Positions 22,901 through 23,893 of a stretch of 23,893 nt of DNA are shown here, piece after piece (positions within the stretch are counted from its first letter, which is position 1; the number at the start of each line of letters is the position of its first letter). Position numbers and translations under genes: made by a program. Location: NCBI GenBank assembly GCA_000226015.1, contig JH153283.1, positions 14,801 through 38,693 of the forward strand. Reading direction: 5' to 3'. Source of the stretch: Mnemiopsis leidyi. Taxonomy: Eukaryota > Ctenophora > Tentaculata > Lobata > Bolinopsidae. The notes under the pieces were generated by a model. That model saw nothing but the letters and a program-made list of their open reading frames with translations, did not search any database and was not told the origin of the DNA.

Positions 22901-23801
22901 TTGCAATATGGAGCAGTTAAGGTACTCTGAGACTGAGTCTTGTATTTACTGTTTTGTGACCCACTTAAAATAGCACAATACTGCCGATTACATACTGAAC
23001 ACCACGGTTTAAAAATCCAATTTCGATTAGCTCAAGACTTAGAGTGAAAAAAATCAGGCTGTATTTTCTTATTTTCATAACTTTACATTTTCGTTGTTTT
23101 TCGTCTTTTCAAGAGACACAACCCTAGTGCTCTAGTATTTGTTTTAAAATGGACTGAACTTTTTAAAAACCCTTATTTAAGTATATATTATAGTTAGATC
23201 CCTAGAGTATAATCTGCTCATCTTTATAGAGTTTGATAGAGTGAACGAAGCGTCGAAGCAATACTAATTACCAGCTTCAAAACTAATAGTCGAGCAACTC
23301 ATAGATTAAAGAAAGCTTTCATGCACTAACATTTTCATAGGGTCTAAAATTGGCGAATTGCGTCCTGCGAATCTTGTATGTACTATAACTAAAGGGTGGT
23401 TCTGTTACCAGTTTACATAAAAATTTCGAAATTTTACAATTTTACAGACATGATCATAGGCCCCCCCTTTGCCGTTACCATATGCAACTTGTTTTCCGTC
23501 GTAATTATTGACCCCATTCTCTACCCGCTGTTATTATGTCGTTTTGAAACGAAAGCAGGTTCAGACTCTCCAAACCGACAGAGGTAATGGAAGTTTATCC
23601 CTCAAAGTGAAGAAATATATGATGATAATGATAGATAATAATCAGATAATAGATGATAATAAACCGTTCTCCCCTAGACTGCAGGTGTGCGAGCACGGTA
23701 TTCAGTGGGTCGGTCTAACTAGAGACAACTATCTGTACTGTGGCACAGCACGGGATCTTACCGTCTGGTCCATTAACTTCCTAGCTCATTTCTTCTCTCA
23801 G
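7892..23801 (+). CDS. Large WD40-repeat protein gene (partial; continues past the window)
   Basis: This is a gene-level entry; exons are listed separately. Predicted coding exons are 7892-7912 (tentative), 8810-8960, 9873-9982, 17985-18122, 19122-19191, 19458-19567 and 23678-23801. The last five-exon block, apart from one break, joins in frame: 8810/9873 through a split Asp codon, 17985/19122 through a split Ser codon, 19122/19458 in phase 0, and 19458/23678 through a split Lys codon. Repeat units are visible with the usual WD endings THWNKDTQ, MKVWSEQG, VRLWNLET and LTVWSIN, preceded by ITASID and MISASIDKS strands. WD40 proteins form beta-propeller scaffolds. The pattern of a WD repeat followed by EEIYKLQV, GIQWVGL and an LYCGTARDLTVW segment resembles the large WDR87/WDR97-type proteins of ciliated animals, but that family call is from memory and tentative. 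One or more exons are missing between 9982 and 17985 (phase 0 to phase 2 needed), probably in or near the N gap. Two antisense genes lie in its introns. Confidence 0.75.
7913..8809 (+). other. Presumed first intron of the WD40 gene
   Basis: No exon or recognisable element is seen. The frame open from 7892 to 8122 runs past the likely donor and shows no domain. Confidence 0.35.
8810..8960 (+). CDS. WD40 gene exon A (WD repeat)
   Basis: The acceptor is ttacaattacag and the donor gtggga; it starts in phase 0 and ends in phase 1. The 50 codons include HRASFHQSTKSSDVISIAYS, then SGDFALLDGAGITHWNKD. This has WD40 blade architecture, with the terminal Trp in HWNK. The last base joins the AT of the next exon to make Asp. 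Confidence 0.78.
8961..9872 (+). other. Intron A-B of the WD40 gene
   Basis: It starts gtggga and ends ttcgtttcag. No additional exon or repeat element is recognised. A short cgtacgtacgta run occurs near 9800. Confidence 0.6.
9873..9982 (+). CDS. WD40 gene exon B
   Basis: The acceptor is cttcgtttcag and the donor gtatgg. It enters in phase 1 (completing Asp) and leaves in phase 0. It encodes KRLLTYPSNKKQLLKQIIF followed by IPKYGIYFALAKDNTLQ, the start of a further blade (YFALAKDNTL). In the alternative reading through the donor, a stop follows within ten codons, so splicing here is needed. Confidence 0.78.
10023..10171. mobile_element. Short non-autonomous DNA transposon (MITE) with 8-bp target duplication
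   Basis: The direct repeats GGACATTA at 10023-10030 and 10164-10171 flank a 133-bp element (10031-10163). The element starts GAATTTTCAGGGAGGGGTCG, and its end reads CCGACTCCTCCACAAAAATTC, which as reverse complement closely matches the start. Inverted homology extends about 40 bp inward on each side to GTCACGTGACAG and CTGTCACATGAG, with substitutions. An 8-bp duplication is typical of hAT or P superfamilies; the family is not resolved. There is no coding capacity. Confidence 0.82.
10890..10928. repeat. (ACGT)n microsatellite
   Basis: About 9.75 perfect copies of acgt. The tract is self-complementary, so it can form a hairpin or cruciform. It produces spurious YVRT-repeat open frames on both strands. 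Confidence 0.97.
10990..11009. repeat. Perfect 20-bp palindrome
   Basis: ttttgtgcacgtgcacaaaa has 10-bp arms with no spacer and lies between the ACGT repeat and the 18-bp inverted repeat. Confidence 0.95.
11022..11060. repeat. 18-bp perfect inverted repeat with 3-nt loop
   Basis: The arms atcttgccatttgggccc (11022-11039) and its exact complement (11043-11060) flank ttc. It has no T-tract or gene context that would suggest a terminator. Confidence 0.96.
11150..11940 (+). repeat. Three diverged copies of a ~335-bp tandem repeat with CRE-like core
   Basis: Landmark blocks recur in order: aattNtcccacgg, then a TGACGTCA-type core, then gcgtggtc or agtggtc, then acctaaa or accttaa. The cores lie at 11192-11199 (TGACGTCT), 11535-11542 (TGACGTCA) and 11867-11874 (TGACGTCA), giving spacings of 343 and 332 bp. 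The third copy is truncated near 11940. Boundaries are approximate. Confidence 0.6.
11720..11752. repeat. Inverted repeat within the 335-bp repeat
   Basis: tcgattatct (11720-11729) and agataatcga (11743-11752) are perfect 10-bp arms around a 13-nt loop. Confidence 0.85.
12202..12984. other. Assembly gap (N run)
   Basis: Unsequenced bases. The true length may differ from 783. One or more missing WD40 exons, or the 3' end of the minus-strand lectin-like gene, could lie here. Long open frames spanning it are artefacts. Confidence 1.
12985..13947. other. Region between the gap and the lectin-like gene
   Basis: No confident gene. It contains a 45-codon hydrophobic ORF (13280-13417), a GC-rich patch with ccgcgcttcgcgagctgcgg near 13541-13560, and a possible minus-strand acceptor (cttactacag, exon from about 13811 downward) that would give the lectin-like gene a tiny terminal exon ending Gly-Met-stop. 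The 3' end of that gene is therefore unresolved. Confidence 0.4.
13280..13417 (+). CDS. Possible small membrane-peptide ORF (45 aa)
   Basis: The ATG follows acceptor-like gtttttctctagaa. The frame reads MWNKAIDLFTLLNLVIFALL, then KWMFTPPLSYTDILVKVLKN and a short tail. One hydrophobic helix (about residues 8-22) is plausible. There is no homologue I recognise and the length is within chance expectation, so this is speculative. Confidence 0.12.
   Translation: MWNKAIDLFTLLNLVIFALLKWMFTPPLSYTDILVKVLKNSFDCL
13948..14106 (-). CDS. Lectin-like gene exon 5: six-Cys module
   Basis: The acceptor is gtaaaatcacag and the donor gtaagt, phase 1 to phase 1. It encodes DMGDACPDSQVYHPDRRSC then RADCNHGDVQQGRVCVMCPD and ends GACREI. 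The CxxC spacing in CVMCPDNT resembles GCC2/GCC3 or TNFR-like cysteine modules. Confidence 0.8.
13948..16099 (-). CDS. Secreted multidomain F-type-lectin protein (3' end unresolved)
   Basis: Five exons on the minus strand: 16099-16051, 15926-15447, 15236-15063, 14666-14247 and 14106-13948. Every junction is phase 1 with proper GT-AG ends, and the frame stays open for about 427 codons. Exon 1 is a signal peptide, MLYFTLFSLLTLAVTT. Exon 2 (160 aa) is an extracellular domain I cannot name. Exon 3 (58 aa) has six Cys in a GCC2/GCC3-like (ephrin-receptor-like) spacing. Exon 4 (140 aa) is an F-type lectin/fucolectin domain of the F5/8-type-C-like fold. Exon 5 (53 aa) has six Cys. Uniform phase-1 introns around domains are the hallmark of exon-shuffled extracellular proteins. 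The start is the first ATG and gives an immediate signal peptide. A role in glycan recognition or innate defence is inference. The last donor (gtaagt) shows that more exons follow; they may be tiny or in the gap. The gene lies antisense within an intron of the WD40 gene. Confidence 0.86.
14247..14666 (-). CDS. Lectin-like gene exon 4: F-type lectin domain
   Basis: The acceptor is ggttcaattcag and the donor gtttgt, phase 1 to phase 1. Visible signatures are MFDDNTGTFYHAQTG (DxN..T..HT-like start), PWAKVYFG, RVKIINRLD (the NRxD motif), a Cys pair VKCGT / YTVLCGN, and the terminal WCISELEFY strand (LCEVEVY-like). The His (HAQTG) and Arg-Asp (NRLD) of the sugar motif are present, but the basic residue expected five after Asp is Tyr. 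The domain is about 130 aa, normal for the family. Confidence 0.85.
15063..15236 (-). CDS. Lectin-like gene exon 3: GCC2/GCC3-like Cys module
   Basis: The acceptor is cttctttacag and the donor gtaaat, phase 1 to phase 1. It encodes GKCYHGYKKSKDGGCDECPV, a NTYLSNQNTFGDKTECTPCP stretch and a PPGSTLLEDCQ end. Six Cys occur in the C..CP.NTY...C.PCP...PPGS...DC pattern seen in ephrin-receptor-like extracellular modules. Confidence 0.82.
15447..15926 (-). CDS. Lectin-like gene exon 2: uncharacterised extracellular domain
   Basis: The acceptor is tatgacatttcag and the donor gtttgt, phase 1 to phase 1. The 160-residue domain begins ADLSDWVTDITVLEDKDNP and contains RFSLAWRQQDSSVWLAY and AWRVVKLKRKLLIICHAAVA. 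It ends in VTDIWFDQSSTD. The W..K...L.I.C...V.....I.F...D layout recalls a module found in other marine-invertebrate secreted proteins, but I cannot name it. There is one predicted N-glycosylation site (NVTW). Confidence 0.78.
16051..16099 (-). CDS. Lectin-like gene exon 1: signal peptide
   Basis: ATG at 16099-16097 opens a 16-codon hydrophobic leader, MLYFTLFSLLTLAVTT, ending in phase 1 at gtttgt. It joins exon 2 to give AVTTADL, a plausible cleavage region. Confidence 0.85.
16100..17760. other. Non-coding region 5' of the lectin-like gene
   Basis: It holds the presumed minus-strand promoter of the lectin-like gene, with no clear TATA box. It also has small hairpins: aactcttttagagtt near 16230 and tctaaactctaagtttaga near 17109. 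No gene is recognised. Confidence 0.5.
17761..18028 (+). repeat. 67-bp x4 tandem array of 3' splice site plus exon start
   Basis: Four head-to-tail 67-bp units start at 17761, 17828, 17895 and 17962. Each has actaacactcgtt, a pyrimidine stretch ending ccccag, then 44 nt of coding-like sequence. Copies 2-4 differ by only a few bases; copy 1 is the most diverged. The fourth unit runs into the true WD40 exon. Acceptor AGs end at 17783, 17850, 17917 and 17984. Confidence 0.97.
17985..18122 (+). CDS. WD40 gene exon C (fourth tandem acceptor)
   Basis: The acceptor is atatccccag (fourth repeat copy) and the donor gtttgt; phase 2 in and phase 2 out. It encodes LLCVAQKEIIILSSDCDFLF, a short TINTSPSLPLTD loop, and CCYCVKFKYYITA, after which a split Ser codon joins the 19122 exon to give ITASID, a standard WD40 strand. 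Upstream acceptors in the array give early stops. Confidence 0.83.
   Translation, partial: VVVRGSEGNNNPEFRLRLSLHHQHLPLAPPHRLLLLRQVQVLHYR
18123..19121 (+). other. Intron C to C'
   Basis: It starts gtttgt and ends cctcttcatcag. It contains the tandem tatacgtgatta repeat at 18190-18278 and no exon. Antisense open frames here have no recognisable content. Confidence 0.6.
18190..18278 (+). repeat. ~13-bp AT-rich tandem repeat
   Basis: About seven imperfect copies of tattatacgtgat, with variants tatatgtgat and taggtgat. Confidence 0.9.
19122..19191 (+). CDS. WD40 gene exon C' (short WD exon)
   Basis: 70 nt; acceptor cctcttcatcag and donor gtacgt; phase 2 in and phase 0 out. It encodes IDTAMKVWSEQGTMLHTFTS followed by HSK. 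This supplies the Asp and VW core of one blade and the TF.SH.KAV start of the next. It fits exactly between the 17985 and 19458 exons. Confidence 0.85.
19458..19567 (+). CDS. WD40 gene exon D (WD repeat)
   Basis: The acceptor is gcactgttacag and the donor gtaagt; phase 0 in and phase 2 out. It encodes AVTSVLMHPQSDIIMISASI, then DKSVRLWNLETFEEIYK. This is a near-canonical WD40 repeat (S-A-S-x-D-x-x-V-R-L-W). Confidence 0.92.
19782..21203 (-). CDS. Rhodopsin-like (class A) orphan GPCR, 352 aa, three exons
   Basis: The exons are 21203-21043, 20857-20701 and 20522-19782. Junctions are phase 2 (donor gtaagt, acceptor cctcacaccag) and phase 0 (donor gtaact, acceptor ctaaccactcag), and the joined frame has no stops. 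The start is the first ATG after an in-frame stop. Residues 6-8 (NIS) are a glycosylation site. Seven hydrophobic segments lie at about 32-54 (ends FNPLVF), 64-90 (contains SGTDL, the TM2 Asp), 107-131 (ends LTRFIKIRDP, replacing DRY), 145-164 (starts SWLV, the TM4 Trp), 193-220, 240-267 and 288-313 (FNPVVF, an NPxxY variant). The tail is about 40 residues, Ser/Lys-rich. It acts in the plasma membrane, presumably through G proteins; the ligand is unknown. It lacks the TM3 Cys and a TM6 CWxP. It lies antisense in a WD40 intron. Confidence 0.87.
21364..21514. repeat. Array of three (perhaps four) hairpins with invariant loop
   Basis: Hairpin 1 has arms 21364-21371 and 21382-21389 (aatttcac/gtgaaatt). 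Hairpin 2 has arms 21394-21405 and 21416-21427 (12 bp, one mismatch). Hairpin 3 has arms 21432-21439 and 21450-21457 (aataccac/gtggtatt). Each encloses a 10-nt loop, tcgcaagctc (tcacaagctc in the first). A weaker fourth inverted repeat follows at about 21459-21505 around ccaa. Confidence 0.9.
21826..21869. repeat. 20-bp inverted repeat with 4-nt loop
   Basis: ttttagataggatttgtaac pairs with gttacaaatcctttctaaaa around agcg, with one mismatch. Confidence 0.93.
23678..23801 (+). CDS. WD40 gene exon E (last in window)
   Basis: The acceptor is gttctcccctag and the donor gtgaag; phase 2 in and phase 0 out. The first base completes the Lys codon of the 19458 exon, giving EEIYKLQVCEHGIQWVGL, then TRDNYLYCGTARDLTVWSIN and FLAHFFSQ. 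Using the nearer actgcag acceptor instead would put a stop in frame, so the ccctag site is preferred. The gene continues beyond the window. Confidence 0.87.
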
Positions 23802-23839
23802 GTGAAGAATACATGAACAGTCTTATTAATTAATTTTAG

Positions 23840-23893
23840 CAGTCAGTCAGTCAGTCAGTCAGTCAGTCAGTCAGTCAGTCAGTCAGTCAGTCA
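23840..23893. repeat. (CAGT)n microsatellite at the window edge
   Basis: About 13 perfect tetranucleotide units run to the last base, 39 nt into the intron after the 23678 exon. The full length is unknown. Confidence 0.97.

Larger units (their letters stand above)
19568..23677 (+). other. Intron D-E of the WD40 gene, holding the nested GPCR gene
   Basis: It starts gtaagt and ends gttctcccctag. The minus-strand GPCR occupies 19782-21203. The remaining 21204-23677 has hairpins at 21364-21457 and 21826-21869 and no recognised gene. A GC-richer patch at 22300-22500 has short open frames without domain content. Confidence 0.65.

Noticed and set aside
23837-23893. Tetranucleotide run as a CRISPR-like array
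   Set aside because: It is a simple (CAGT)n microsatellite without spacers, in a eukaryotic context.

Overview
This window is nuclear DNA from an invertebrate animal. It is AT-rich and has spliced genes with GT-AG introns. It contains a cysteine-dense metallothionein pair, a mosaic secreted lectin-like protein, a 7TM receptor and a large WD40 protein, and it is rich in palindromes and small repeats. The gene content and repeat style would fit a marine invertebrate such as a cnidarian, but I cannot fix the phylum from sequence alone. There are no bacterial features. One assembly gap (N run) lies at 12202-12984.

Layout. (1) 1-2699: intergenic, low-complexity and small repeats. (2) 2700-3751 and 7055-7277: two tandem same-strand (+) metallothionein genes. 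Each has two coding exons with the intron inside the same Gly codon. The spacer between them holds a 17-bp palindromic minisatellite (5146-5230) and a perfect 74-bp palindrome (5970-6043). (3) From about 7892 to beyond the right edge: a large + strand WD40-repeat gene, rebuilt from coding exons at 7892-7912 (tentative), 8810-8960, 9873-9982, 17985-18122, 19122-19191, 19458-19567 and 23678-23801. Apart from one missing stretch, probably in or near the N gap, the exon phases join without stops. (4) Nested on the minus strand in the roughly 8-kb intron before exon 17985: a secreted multidomain gene (16099 down to 13948). It has a signal peptide, an uncharacterised domain, a Cys-rich GCC2/GCC3-like module, an F-type lectin (fucolectin) domain and a second Cys-rich module, all separated by phase-1 introns. 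(5) Nested on the minus strand in the 4.1-kb intron before exon 23678: a complete three-exon rhodopsin-like GPCR of 352 aa (21203 down to 19782).

The most unusual local structure is a four-copy 67-bp tandem array (17761-18028). Each unit carries a branchpoint-like CTAAC, a 3' splice site and the first 44 nt of a WD40 exon. Only the last copy is productive; the first three acceptors each lead into an in-frame TAA supplied by the next copy's branchpoint motif. Other structures are a 133-bp MITE with an 8-bp target duplication, a run of three hairpins with an invariant loop but different stems, an ACGT microsatellite beside perfect inverted repeats, and three diverged copies of a roughly 335-bp repeat carrying a CRE-like palindrome.

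The genes share no evident pathway. Metallothioneins bind metals, the WD40 protein resembles large axonemal or ciliary scaffold proteins, the lectin is secreted, and the receptor is an orphan.
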